NCBI GenBank assembly: GCA_033980235.1
Contig: CM067066.1
Location: 31,453,180-31,517,179 of the forward strand
Source: Diadema setosum
Taxonomy: Eukaryota; Echinodermata; Echinoidea; Diadematoida; Diadematidae
Direction: 5' to 3'
DNA: 64,000 bases
The first letter of the stretch is position 1; each line of letters opens with the position of its first letter. Below the pieces are notes generated by a model that worked only from the letters and a program-made list of their open reading frames with translations, ran no database searches and had not been told where the DNA came from. This document shows, one piece after another, positions 24,251-35,775 of the stretch. The position numbers and the translations under genes are program-made.

Positions 24251-25138
24251 GTTACTGTAAAAGTTGAAATTTTTGTGGTGTTGAAATAGTCTACATTACT
24301 TTTTAGCTTTTGTAACACAACTGGAGCATACAAGATGTTATTTACAAACACCTGAACACTGAATAGTGAGTGAATACACTCACTGATTCAGTACAGAATT
24401 GCACATCGTCATCAAGCATCGCAAGTAAACACAACTCTCTCAGCTCTGGAAGATAAACTGTGAGTGTGATCATCATTCATGATCATCGATGTCCAAGATT
24501 TCATTCAGAGATTCAGAAATAATGTAGGCCCTACGTCTACTATGTCTATGGACAGGGCTGCCAACACTCACTCATTGAGAGTGAGATTCACTCATTTTGG
24601 TCCTTTCTCACTCTAACAATAAAAAACAAATAAAACGTTATTTCATTTGCATGCACTTCTATTGATCTCACTCATTTTGACTCCTAAATTATAGCATTGG
24701 CCTATGGGAGTCTCACTCTCAACTAGTTTCCAATGTTGGCAGCCCTGATACTATATCGCAATGTCAAACAAACATCACTGGCACTGACTCGCTCTCTCTT
24801 GTTCAAGCAACACCATAAACCATGCCATGCTGTAGTAGCTAGCTGTATGTAGCTGTTAGAAGCTGCAGTGCTAGCTGTGGTGCGGGGCCGGGCGGGCGGG
24901 AGCACACGCACGTCAACTTGAACACTAATCATTTTCATCACAGTCCCACATACCCCATTACACGTCATGCTCAATCAATGGAGGAGAATGAGGAAAGAAT
25001 CGTGACATCAGGCATCGCATAAGTAGACGTTCGAGTTTAAGTAATCATGAAGAGGCAACGTCACCTAATGTACAATTAAACCCATATAAATATGAACATT
25101 TAGGAGAAACTATCATACGTATACTTACGAAGTTACCA

Positions 25139-25400
25139 CACCACCTTCTGTTCTTTCTAAAGCGCGAGTTTTATGTCGAGCGAGAATATAGCGCGCTGCA
25201 ATATGCGCACGTGTGTAGTTAAGTTGTGTGCAAGGAGCAATGCATTACATTGGGCGTGCACACACCACCCGAACTTAGTTCGGTGGCGCGCACACACCCA
25301 ACCAAACCCATTGACACCTTCGGCCGTGTGCGATGCAGAGCACCCGCCCGCCGTACACAACAACGCTTCTTCCTGGATCGCCGCGCACAAACCAACAAGA
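25139..25400 (-). promoter_or_regulatory. Candidate CNOT10 promoter and noncoding first exon
   Basis: On the minus strand a very good donor, ACTTC|GTAAGTAT, sits at 25139/25138. Just upstream of it (25140-25400 on the plus strand) is the most CpG-rich DNA of the divergent spacer (several GCGCGC/CGCGC steps). CNOT10 needs an upstream exon because its ATG lies 6 nt inside an AAG acceptor. No transcript evidence is visible. Confidence 0.35.
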
Positions 25401-26681
25401 GAGGGAGAGAGGGAGAGAGAGACACACACAAGAAAAAAAGACCAAAAAAAAAAAAAAAAAGCAAGAAAAAAAAAAAGCGACAACAACAGAAACGAGCAAA
25501 GGGGAAAAAGCTTTCTAGCAGAAAAACTAAATTTGCTCAAGAATCAAATCCCAAGAGAGATTTACAGAAACGATCGACTTCTCATTTATAGAACACACCT
25601 AGGGATGTTATAGTATTGTTAACTTTTTGCGAGATACTTAGAAACCACTTTAGAAAAAGTTGTAAAGCATATACAATCCATCTAAGAGGAATTCAAAGTT
25701 TATTTGCTGAAAATTGGTTTTGAAATGGCTGAGATATCCAAAACAAAGTAAAACAAAGCACTCCTAATAAAAGATGGGTCCCACCTTTTTAAAAAGATCA
25801 TTTTGATTGGGATATCTTAGCCATTTCATAACCAATTTTCTTTTAATAAATTTTAATTCCTCTTGGTCTTAGAATTTTACTATGCTCCTCCATATTCCAT
25901 ATTCTATTACCTAAAAAAAGAATCATAAACGAAAAAACATTGGAAAATCTCAATCCCCATCTCATTAATTTCAACACATTATCATCTAATATAATAATCA
26001 GGGGAACGGAAGGGGAGAGCTGCAGCACCCCTCCCCTAGCTCCCCCCATTCAATTTCAATTTCATTTTCGTATTTTCGATGGAAAAAATGAAATTAAAAG
26101 GAAATCGGGGAGAAGTCGAAAAAAAGTCTTTAAAAAGATAAACAAAACAATTATGCTCGGATATGACATTGCGAAGGTTCCAACCTTACATTCTTCCCGT
26201 CTAATCGGGGAGGGGGTCACCGTTGACCCTGGGGTGAGTCCTCACCCTAAAAATAAACAAACAAAAAACAACCCCACAAACGAACAAACAAACAAACAAT
26301 CAGAAAGAAAAACAAAATTCCAATTCCCCAACCCGTGCTAATACATAAGCGATATAAAAATAAATAAAATGAATAGGCCTTCATATATAGGGGCTAATGA
26401 TTATCGTGAGAGCAAGAAATTATGCAATTATAGGTGAGACCAATGAACTGCAAACGGGACAAAATCTCCAAATAGTTTGAAAGTATATATGCGGTGTAGC
26501 ATCATTGTTTCAGGCGGTTAAGTGATTAATGAGAAATCTAAAGAGAAGGGAAAAAAAACTATTACTATATAGTAGTTGCTGGATAAATTTTGCGTGAATG
26601 AGTGCGACATATACTATAAAAGCGTTGCTACTGCAATTGATAGTCACTTTGTGTGCAGGCCTATTATGCGAACAAGACCAA

Positions 26682-26853
26682 GGGCTGATCCAGGAATTCC
26701 GTAAAAAAAAAAAAAAAAGGGGGGGGGGGGAGGCGCAAACAATATATCTGGTGGTACTTCCGGGTTTCATCTCATTTTACTCTTTTTATTTCTTTTGTTT
26801 TAACAATAAAGAGGGGGCGCGCGCCCGGTGCGCCCCCTCTGGATCCGCTACTG
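26682..26853. mobile_element. hAT-like MITE copy 1 (GGATCCAG ends)
   Basis: Left GGGCTGATCCAGGAATTCC; right CCCCCTCTGGATCCGCTACTG. The central G and C runs pair. The 56694-56862 element has the same ends. The CAGTGGCGGATCCAG style is typical of hAT MITEs. Confidence 0.65.
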
Positions 26854-28105
26854 AAGACGAAAATGCAAGAAGTATTCAAAGCAAACTTTTATGATATAAT
26901 TATACTATATCATACAAATATGTCATGCATGCATGCATGTAGAAAATGATTTCACTGAGAAAAATCAAGGATGTATAGGCTTCAGTGTTTACGAACGTGT
27001 TCAAAGAAAGCAACCCTAAAACAGAACATTTTTTTTTTGTTGTTTCAAACCCCGCTAAGAATTTATTGTTATTGTTTATTTAAGAATTGATGATTGTATG
27101 GTTGAGGGGTCTAGATATCGCGCACGAAAATTTGAAATGCTCTTATAATAGAAGTTATTCCATAATCGTACCTGAATTTCTCAATGAATATCACGAAAAT
27201 GCAGAAAAATCACCTCCCAGAATCTCCTGATGATACGATGACGGAGTAGTGCGCTGTCGCCGTTTGTATGTCGGACTTTTTTTTATGCGTTCACCTTCTC
27301 GGGGTATGTAAAGATCGCGCAGCTGCCCTATGTAGTTTCATGCGTGAAAGTGTCTGCCCCTCTCTGCGGCTGAACGTGCTTCGGCTTTCGTAGAATATTA
27401 TAAACGATCGATCGAACAAAATACGAATTCTATCGGCTACGATCATACGAACGAGACAAGCGAGACGACACGTCTTGGCTACAACATCCTTAAAAAAGAT
27501 TTTAAGCTAAGGTAGGTAAATTATAACGTAAAAAATTGGAAATTTAGTGAAAAATTTGTTCCAAAAAATTGGAAATTTAGTGAAAAATTTGTTTGAAATC
27601 TAAATTTCTTACCTGCTTCCTTCTCATTTTTAGCGGTTGTCAGGTATGTTTATTCCATGGGCGTATCGGCAAATTTTGCGCTTAGTCTTACGCGTATTAA
27701 TGCTTGCTATACGCAGTTACGCTATGCGCGATCATTACGTCCCTGCGCGAGACCTAGTACCCTTACTATATATAGCAGATGATGATCCCAATTACCATTG
27801 TATTTCTTTCATAAAAATCGCCCTGATTTTCTTGCTATTATTGTTGTATATAAAGACCATCTTTTTTCAGTTAGGAAAATATATGTCATAGTTTGCTTTT
27901 CTGCTTGGCGATTCTGCAGCGGTGGAGTTCGGAATATACCAAGGGATTATAACTTTCTTCGCGGATGGTGGACGCTGAGAAATTTGTGCAGACCATCCCT
28001 ATTATACTTATTGATAGCAGATAGTGCCTATACGGACTTGTCCTTAGAATTCCGACAGGGAAGTTCGATAGAACGAACCCACTGTTGCTGTTTTATTGAT
28101 TGTAA

Positions 28106-28107
<2 letters not shown>

Positions 28108-28146
<39 letters not shown>

Positions 28147-28191
28147 TACTACTAATAAATAATGATGATAATAATAATAATAATAATAATG

Positions 28192-28237
<46 letters not shown>

Positions 28238-28247
28238 TAACAATAAC
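28108..28247. repeat. (CTA)n and (AAT)n microsatellites
   Basis: About 13 CTA units at 28108-28146, then about 25 AAT units with GAT interruptions at 28163-28240. The AAT tract directly follows the 3' end of the minus-strand LINE fragment, so it is probably that element's tail. Confidence 0.9.
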
Positions 28248-28745
28248 AGTGAGTCTCTTATAAAGCGCACATTTCCACCTAAAAAAGATACTCAAGGCGC
28301 TATAGAACAGAGTACATACTTGTGTCACGTTACAACAGTATCACAAAAAATAATAAGACAATAAACCAACAAACAATAGGCCTATATACGCACATACTAT
28401 ACATACAGGTATACAATATTGTCAAATTAAATTGAAAATATATGTCTTGAGATTCTTTTGGAAACCATCAATGGAAGATGCTTCTCTAAGAGATTTTGGT
28501 AGGCCATTCCATAGTTTTGGGCCCATATATGAAAAAGCCCGATCCCCCCAAAATATATGCTTGATTCGAGGTACCTGTAATTTTATAGCGAGTTTGATGA
28601 ACGGAGATTACGTGGTGGTTGGTGAAGATGAAGAGTATTTTGAAAGTAGACAGGGGCAAATTTGTGCAATGTACGGTAAACAAGAAGAAGAATCTTGAAG
28701 TTAATACATTGCTTTAAATGATTATTTAAGTTTTTAAGCAGAGAA
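28248..28745 (-). pseudogene. CR1/L2-type LINE 3' fragment
   Basis: The minus strand reads INFKILLLVYRTLHKFAPVY and RNLRSSNSL (FKILLLTYRALHGLAPSYL-type block). A shifted frame gives GPKLWNGLPKSLREASSIDG and FQKNLKTYIF, the standard C-terminus of L2/CR1 ORF2. Its 3' UTR (GCGCTTTATAAGAGACTC) leads into an (ATT)n tail at 28247-28163, typical of L2-like LINEs. Stops and frameshifts are present. Confidence 0.82.
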
Positions 28746-29427
28746 ACAAAAATACAGATAATGATGATCCACAGCATTTGTATAGCGCCATATCTGTTTG
28801 AAGCATTCAAAGGCGCAGACTCCTCCAATCTCTCAACGAGGCTTACCTGATACAGTGTATCCATCTACCACATGACGAATTCAGATTCCCAAACTGGTGA
28901 ACTCCATTCTCATATTTTAGATATTTGCGATTGAACCTGCTTAAAAACAGAAAATTATAAGAAAATATGTGATAATTGTGATCATGCATGTACTATAGTC
29001 ACTTGGAATATTCCTCAACGCTTTACCAGTAAGTTTTGCAATCAACCTTTAATTGGACTCTTAATGTCATTCGTCATCCCTTTAACCTATAGGCCTAGGT
29101 GGTGGTGACATCATCATACACCTCGTGGTATTCATGCAAGACCTTTCTGCATGAACACTGGCGGTATGAAAACTTATTAAAACAATATTTTTTTTCTGTG
29201 AATGTTATAGAAAACATGATTTATATAAAAAATACTCAATTACCAGTATAGGCCTATAAAATTAATACTTTCACATCAAGATTTAGCAAAGATTTGTGAC
29301 ACGATACCTTGAGACTGTGTAAAGCGAAATAGACGTCGTCCCCTCAACCATTTAGGGCTATCACATGAACAATATTGGGTATAATGATTACTGGACAGCG
29401 GAATATAGTAGAAGAACGAGGGAGTGA

Positions 29428-29790
29428 GGAGGAGGAGGAGGAGGAGAAGAAGAAGAAGAATTAAGAAGAAGAAGAAGAAGAAGGAGAAGAAGAAGAAGAA
29501 GAAGAAGAAGAAGGAGAAGAAGAAGAAGAAGAAGATCGAAGAAGAAGAAGAAGAAGAAGGAGAAGAAGAAGAAGAAGGAGAAGAAGAAGAAGAAGGAGAA
29601 GAAGAAGAAGAAGAAGAAGAAGGAGAAGGAGAAGAAGAAGAAGAAGAAGAAGAAGGAGAAGGAGAAGAAGAAGAAGAAGAAGAAGGAGAAGAAGAAGAAG
29701 ATCGAAGACTCAGGAGAAGAAGAAGAAGGAGAAGAGGAAGAAGAAGGAGAAGAAGAAGGAGAAGAAGAAGGAGAAGAAGAAGAAGAAAGT
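29428..29790. repeat. (GAA/GGA)n polypurine tract
   Basis: About 360 nt of almost pure purine on the plus strand with only a few ATC/CT breaks (29535, 29700). The 126-residue Arg/Lys/Glu ORF in it is not a gene. Confidence 0.95.
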
Positions 29791-30399
29791 TCCGTGGCCC
29801 CTGACAGTTCAGCTAGTATTCAAAGCAGAAAGTAAACAAACACATACTAGTAATCAAGAGTCGTGGTTCTCTAACTATCCTTTCCTATAAAACTACAAAT
29901 TGTGTATTGCGGCTGAAATGGTATCAGATTCGTTTTCAATTATAGGCGTATATACGCTTATCAATTAAATTAGCATAAACAAACCATGAAAGATCTATAT
30001 TATAGCTGTTTGATATTTCAACGTCTTCCAGAGTGAGATTGCGTCATATTCCTTCAGAATGGAAACGAAACGCAAAAGAAACGGCATCGTCATTGTTGGA
30101 TCAGCTGTCATTGTCCGTGGTTTTTTTTTGTCGCAGTCGACGCAGGCGAGAATATGACCAGCAGTGTGCCTTCAGAAGAAAAGTATTTGGCGCATTTAGG
30201 ACCACCGTTGGGCTATAAATGTCCAGAATGTGCACGTTAAAGATATACGGCGAAAGCTGCTTTATGAACCGAATTCGCTTATTATACGGATGGAATACGC
30301 AAATTTGCACACACATTACACGTATGTGATACATTGCGTGCCGCCTATCCACCGTACAGCTAGGCCGCACCAAAAATCCCCTTCATTCAGCAATGCAGT

Positions 30400-30567
30400 G
30401 CATCATGCAGCAGCAGCGCAGCTAGAAGATCTCTATCTTGTCGTATCACGTACACAACTATCACTTCATTCACTTGGCCCAGGGAGCTATTCCCCAGCAG
30501 CTAGCTGAATAACAATTATTTACTAGTATTGTGACACTTAGTAGACTACAGTTCACGGTGCAGACAG
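30400..30567 (+). promoter_or_regulatory. Candidate noncoding first exon/promoter of ANKRD27
   Basis: A consensus donor CAGACAG|GTAAGAAC occurs at 30561-30575 in a slightly CpG-richer stretch, with no coding potential. Placement upstream of the 35625 acceptor makes it a plausible first exon. A second possible donor (TAAG|GTAGGT) lies near 27510. Prediction only. Confidence 0.25.
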
Positions 30568-31289
30568 GTAAGAACTTTGCAGGAAAATTCTGAAGGTGCG
30601 AAAGTCATGAAAGTAGGATACTGCGCTGCGGCAGCCAGGCCTTGTGAGCCCTGTCCAGTCACTTGACTTGGAATCACTAACTGAACTGTGTTTAGACCGA
30701 TCATCCTCAGTGCAATCACCTTCAACATGTTCAGTGCATACACACAGCTGCACAGGCACAGTGTTGAAGTTGTGTTTATTATGATGGTTATGTGTGTATG
30801 GTTGATCAATTTTCACATTATTTTTGTAGGACCAGAGTAGGAGTTTTAAAGGTGTTGTTAAATTGTTAGTACGACTACACTAATAAATAATAGATTCTAC
30901 CGAGAATATCTAGAGTCGAGTCCTAGCAGCAGTATTTTCTAGACATCTAACGTTAGACCAAACGTTAGGCGCTAGACCTACCACAAGTCCGACTAACAAG
31001 GTTAGGCCCTAGGCCTACTGTAAATTTTACTTTTTTGTTAGATCCTGTGTAGGCTGTTGACTAGTGTTGTCCTTGGCCTACTTGACTGGTGTAAATTTTC
31101 ACCCAAAAAGAAGGAAAAAAAAAAGTCAAAGCCATCAGTATCACATGCATCATTGACATTGGCATTGTCATGATATTGTGACTTTATTTCTCATTTGAGT
31201 GTGACTGTCACGTGAGTGTATGCACTGCACTGTGCACTGCAAGTGTATCTTTGCTGACTAACGTTGTCGTTAGTTTAGGTTATCCCTGC

Positions 31290-33192
31290 ACCACACCATG
31301 GCCTGGGGATCTTCTTCCTTCCTGGTACGTCTGCCTCTGGCTCTGGTGTACCACTACCAGTAGGGTAAGGGCACCAGTATTCGGTCAGCCCGCGGTATTC
31401 GGTCACTTATCACTAGTCACCAGCCAGTAAGTTCAACTGTCACAACACACGCAAATCACATTAATTCACATACTTGCACACTCAATCACAACAGGAAACT
31501 CGTCTTAGCCCCCTCCAAAATTCCATCCAAAATCCCAAATTTTACCATCAAAAGTGCAGAATCGGCGCTACTTTCCAAAAGCGCGCGCGGATAAGCCCCA
31601 GTTTTAAGGGTACGGGTCGCCAAAAAATTGCTAAAAATCGAGAAATACGCCGTTCTCTCGCGGGATTTTTCGCTTATCGCAAGCTTGGAGTGTAATGGTA
31701 TCCTCAAAAACGCAAAAGAAAAACAAAATTTCCGTACATGCCGATACAGTGTCCCAATGTACAGTTATACAAGGGTTGAATGCAAGTGCCGAGGCCCCAG
31801 TATTCGGTCACCAACGGTCGCCGCAACGTCCCCGATGCAATTTTGCGCCAACAAGGTAGCGCACGCGCGCATTTTTCAGCTGCCTTGAACACGCATTGAC
31901 TTTGAACGCGCACATCGCGTGACCGAATACTGGTGCCGGTGACCATATACTGGGGAATTTTCAAGGTGAAATATTTCGGGATTTTGTGCAATTCTGTGAG
32001 ATATTTAACAAAATGAAAGTTGAGATTAAAGAAATTTGATATATTTCACATACATTGCTGTAGATGTGATGTATGTACATGTATGTCTTTATTTAGTTTG
32101 AAAAATATTGCAAAAATGCTTAAGTGACCGAATACTGGGGATGTTACCCTACTGATATATTAAAGTAGGCCTAGCTCTGCCTTAGGTACCGGGTTCTGTT
32201 ATAGTAGGAGAGTGTATTTATACCAGACGCTGATTTTTTGTTGCTCTGAATTCCATATTCAGCTCTTAGAGTCTTAGGATGAAATTTCGAGCAAAAATAA
32301 TACCATTTATGCCTATTCACAAAGTCCTGAAAATCGTGAATTTTTGCAAAATCATGTGAATTACAGTATTTACTCTGATTTTTGGCTCTAAGCTCTGCAA
32401 AAAGTTATCTTTCGCATTGTGAAAAATTGCATTTTTGTAATGGAGTATTAATCAATGTCTTTCACATCTTACTCATGCACCAGATCATTATTCATACCCA
32501 CAACGATTCACTGCACTCATTCATATTGAATTGAGCGGACGACAAAGCAAAATAAAAAAATGGCAAATGAGACTTAAATCTTATATTGTACGGGAAAAGG
32601 TCTAACATGAACATTTCGAACAATTTTATGTGATAAATCTTGTGGAACATTGTAAATCAACATCTTCTTCTAAATCTGAGGTTAAATGTGAATTTTTAAG
32701 CATTTCTACATTTCTGTGTCACATTTTTGGTGATTTCAGCCCAAACAACGCTGGATGAGGCTAGTCTACAAAGTCCCACACGTATTTAATGTCAATATTA
32801 TGTAGAGATGTGTGGTCTGGAATTACCATTTTGTCCAGTATTGCCATGTATGTATACATGTAATTCCTGTAGCTCCAGATGAGTAAGAGAATCGCCTGAA
32901 TGGGATCTAAATGGCCACATAGCTACATTTCCTCAAATTCTAGGTCTAGAATATATATTACTAGAATCTAAATGTAGCGTGAAGGAAGGAGATGGCACAC
33001 TTTAGTGTACTATGCATGATGGGTCAATGGACATGTACAGCGTACATTCTCTAGGGAGGACCAGTGCTTGTCCAAAGTAAAGATCAAGCTCCAATACTAT
33101 AGAAGTTAAAGTGCAACAATATTTTGCATTTGGGTACACAGGCAGTGTGCTCAGTTTATGCTAGATAAAATGAGAACATTTGGTGTCTGGTT
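31290..33192. repeat. 1903 bp tandem duplication, copy 1
   Basis: Identical in every stretch I compared with 33199-35101 (offset 1909). The copies are separated by the 6 nt CCTGGT at 33193-33198. It includes a complete TA-flanked MITE. The duplicated ORFs in it show no homology I recognise. Confidence 0.95.
31363..32149. mobile_element. TA-flanked MITE inside duplication copy 1
   Basis: TA|GGGTAA...TTACCC|TA. The 29 nt ends agree outside a 5 nt block and end in CCAGTATTCGGTCA. That box recurs at least six times near the ends and inside. 787 bp, no transposase. Confidence 0.75.
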
Positions 33193-33198
33193 CCTGGT

Positions 33199-35101
33199 AC
33201 CACACCATGGCCTGGGGATCTTCTTCCTTCCTGGTACGTCTGCCTCTGGCTCTGGTGTACCACTACCAGTAGGGTAAGGGCACCAGTATTCGGTCAGCCC
33301 GCGGTATTCGGTCACTTATCACTAGTCACCAGCCAGTAAGTTCAACTGTCACAACACACGCAAATCACATTAATTCACATACTTGCACACTCAATCACAA
33401 CAGGAAACTCGTCTTAGCCCCCTCCAAAATTCCATCCAAAATCCCAAATTTTACCATCAAAAGTGCAGAATCGGCGCTACTTTCCAAAAGCGCGCGCGGA
33501 TAAGCCCCAGTTTTAAGGGTACGGGTCGCCAAAAAATTGCTAAAAATCGAGAAATACGCCGTTCTCTCGCGGGATTTTTCGCTTATCGCAAGCTTGGAGT
33601 GTAATGGTATCCTCAAAAACGCAAAAGAAAAACAAAATTTCCGTACATGCCGATACAGTGTCCCAATGTACAGTTATACAAGGGTTGAATGCAAGTGCCG
33701 AGGCCCCAGTATTCGGTCACCAACGGTCGCCGCAACGTCCCCGATGCAATTTTGCGCCAACAAGGTAGCGCACGCGCGCATTTTTCAGCTGCCTTGAACA
33801 CGCATTGACTTTGAACGCGCACATCGCGTGACCGAATACTGGTGCCGGTGACCATATACTGGGGAATTTTCAAGGTGAAATATTTCGGGATTTTGTGCAA
33901 TTCTGTGAGATATTTAACAAAATGAAAGTTGAGATTAAAGAAATTTGATATATTTCACATACATTGCTGTAGATGTGATGTATGTACATGTATGTCTTTA
34001 TTTAGTTTGAAAAATATTGCAAAAATGCTTAAGTGACCGAATACTGGGGATGTTACCCTACTGATATATTAAAGTAGGCCTAGCTCTGCCTTAGGTACCG
34101 GGTTCTGTTATAGTAGGAGAGTGTATTTATACCAGACGCTGATTTTTTGTTGCTCTGAATTCCATATTCAGCTCTTAGAGTCTTAGGATGAAATTTCGAG
34201 CAAAAATAATACCATTTATGCCTATTCACAAAGTCCTGAAAATCGTGAATTTTTGCAAAATCATGTGAATTACAGTATTTACTCTGATTTTTGGCTCTAA
34301 GCTCTGCAAAAAGTTATCTTTCGCATTGTGAAAAATTGCATTTTTGTAATGGAGTATTAATCAATGTCTTTCACATCTTACTCATGCACCAGATCATTAT
34401 TCATACCCACAACGATTCACTGCACTCATTCATATTGAATTGAGCGGACGACAAAGCAAAATAAAAAAATGGCAAATGAGACTTAAATCTTATATTGTAC
34501 GGGAAAAGGTCTAACATGAACATTTCGAACAATTTTATGTGATAAATCTTGTGGAACATTGTAAATCAACATCTTCTTCTAAATCTGAGGTTAAATGTGA
34601 ATTTTTAAGCATTTCTACATTTCTGTGTCACATTTTTGGTGATTTCAGCCCAAACAACGCTGGATGAGGCTAGTCTACAAAGTCCCACACGTATTTAATG
34701 TCAATATTATGTAGAGATGTGTGGTCTGGAATTACCATTTTGTCCAGTATTGCCATGTATGTATACATGTAATTCCTGTAGCTCCAGATGAGTAAGAGAA
34801 TCGCCTGAATGGGATCTAAATGGCCACATAGCTACATTTCCTCAAATTCTAGGTCTAGAATATATATTACTAGAATCTAAATGTAGCGTGAAGGAAGGAG
34901 ATGGCACACTTTAGTGTACTATGCATGATGGGTCAATGGACATGTACAGCGTACATTCTCTAGGGAGGACCAGTGCTTGTCCAAAGTAAAGATCAAGCTC
35001 CAATACTATAGAAGTTAAAGTGCAACAATATTTTGCATTTGGGTACACAGGCAGTGTGCTCAGTTTATGCTAGATAAAATGAGAACATTTGGTGTCTGGT
35101 T
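33199..35101. repeat. 1903 bp tandem duplication, copy 2
   Basis: Second unit; leaves identity at TTGGCATG after 35101. Direct orientation. Confidence 0.95.
33272..34058. mobile_element. TA-flanked MITE inside duplication copy 2
   Basis: Exact counterpart of 31363-32149, carried along by the tandem duplication, not an independent insertion. Confidence 0.75.
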
Positions 35102-35625
35102 GGCATGTTGGCCCTCCTGTTTGCTGTTTTTGGAGGTGCTCTATATGACAATGAAAGTTATTTATAAGTTATCATGAAAGGCAATACAATTTAAAGATAT
35201 TTCTCCCACCTGATCAAATGTTTCTGTGTTCAAGGGCCAAATATTTACATATACTTTGAACAAGCGAACTGTGCCAAATCGTTTTGTTTGCCTGATAGTG
35301 ATAGTGAGAACAGTTTCCATGGGCAAATGGACAAGTACAATATAGGTTGGTGGGTTGGTAACACCCCATCATGCAAGAAGCAATATAGAATGCCCACCCT
35401 GGCCACTGTGTGCTACTTGCAAATTATTGTGCTAAGTTTAGAGTGTGCATCATTATTACTCTGATATAATTTGTATTAAATGCAAGTTTACTATGTTAAA
35501 AGGAACAATTACTCTTTATGACTGTCTTGCAAAACACTTTGTTGTACAGCACAGTATGCCTCTCCCAGTGCATTTTTCTCATGGCATAACAAGTGCAACT
35601 GATTTCCTCTGATTATGTTTGACAG

Positions 35626-35667
35626 TGAGACATGTGAGGAGACTGGTGATCAACCCTCAAAAATGAG
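35626..35667 (+). promoter_or_regulatory. ANKRD27: ANKRD27 5' UTR segment upstream of the start codon, spliced at an acceptor
   Basis: GATTATGTTTGACAG at 35611-35625 looks like a 3' splice site. This suggests that the first coding exon begins with about 42 nt of 5' UTR and that a noncoding first exon lies upstream. In-frame TGA at 35647-35649. Confidence 0.45.
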
Positions 35668-35775
35668 ATGGACAGAGCTGGGTATGATGAGGATATCACA
35701 GAGAACAGGTTTTTCACCACTCTCCAGAGTAAACACAAGCATCTGTATCAGAAGGCAACGCAGCAGAGATGCATG
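35668..35775 (+). CDS. ANKRD27: ANKRD27 coding exon 1 (residues 1-36)
   Basis: ATG at 35668-35670 with G at -3 and G at +4. It reads MDRAGYDEDITENRFFTTLQ and ends QQRCM with donor ATG|GTAATG, phase 0. A TGA in frame 18 nt upstream blocks extension. An ATG at 35663 in another frame would give only a short overlapping ORF. Confidence 0.92.

Larger units (their letters stand above)
22872..35625. other. Divergent spacer between CNOT10 and ANKRD27
   Basis: 12.8 kb without a recognisable host coding exon. It holds candidate first exons of both genes, two LINE remnants, microsatellites, a hAT-like MITE and a 1.9 kb tandem duplication, listed separately. The remainder (about 24250-25138, 26860-28100, 28750-29420, 29800-30400, 30570-31289, 35102-35610) shows nothing I can name. 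Confidence 0.6.

Noticed and set aside
25157..25613. ORFs of 121-146 residues on both strands
   Set aside because: Compositional: GAGAGA and poly-A runs give Lys/Arg or Phe/Leu strings; no homology recognised.
27798..28364. 188-residue ORF, the longest in the window
   Set aside because: Half is Thr and Asn runs from CTA/AAT microsatellites, and its 3' part is antisense to the LINE tail.
29424..29804. 126-residue Arg/Lys/Glu ORF
   Set aside because: Pure translation of the GAA/GGA microsatellite.
31474..33900. Pairs of identical ORFs (73, 73, 86 and 95 residues) in both duplication units
   Set aside because: All lie inside the TA-flanked MITE, overlap on both strands and show no recognisable domain; identity only reflects the duplication.
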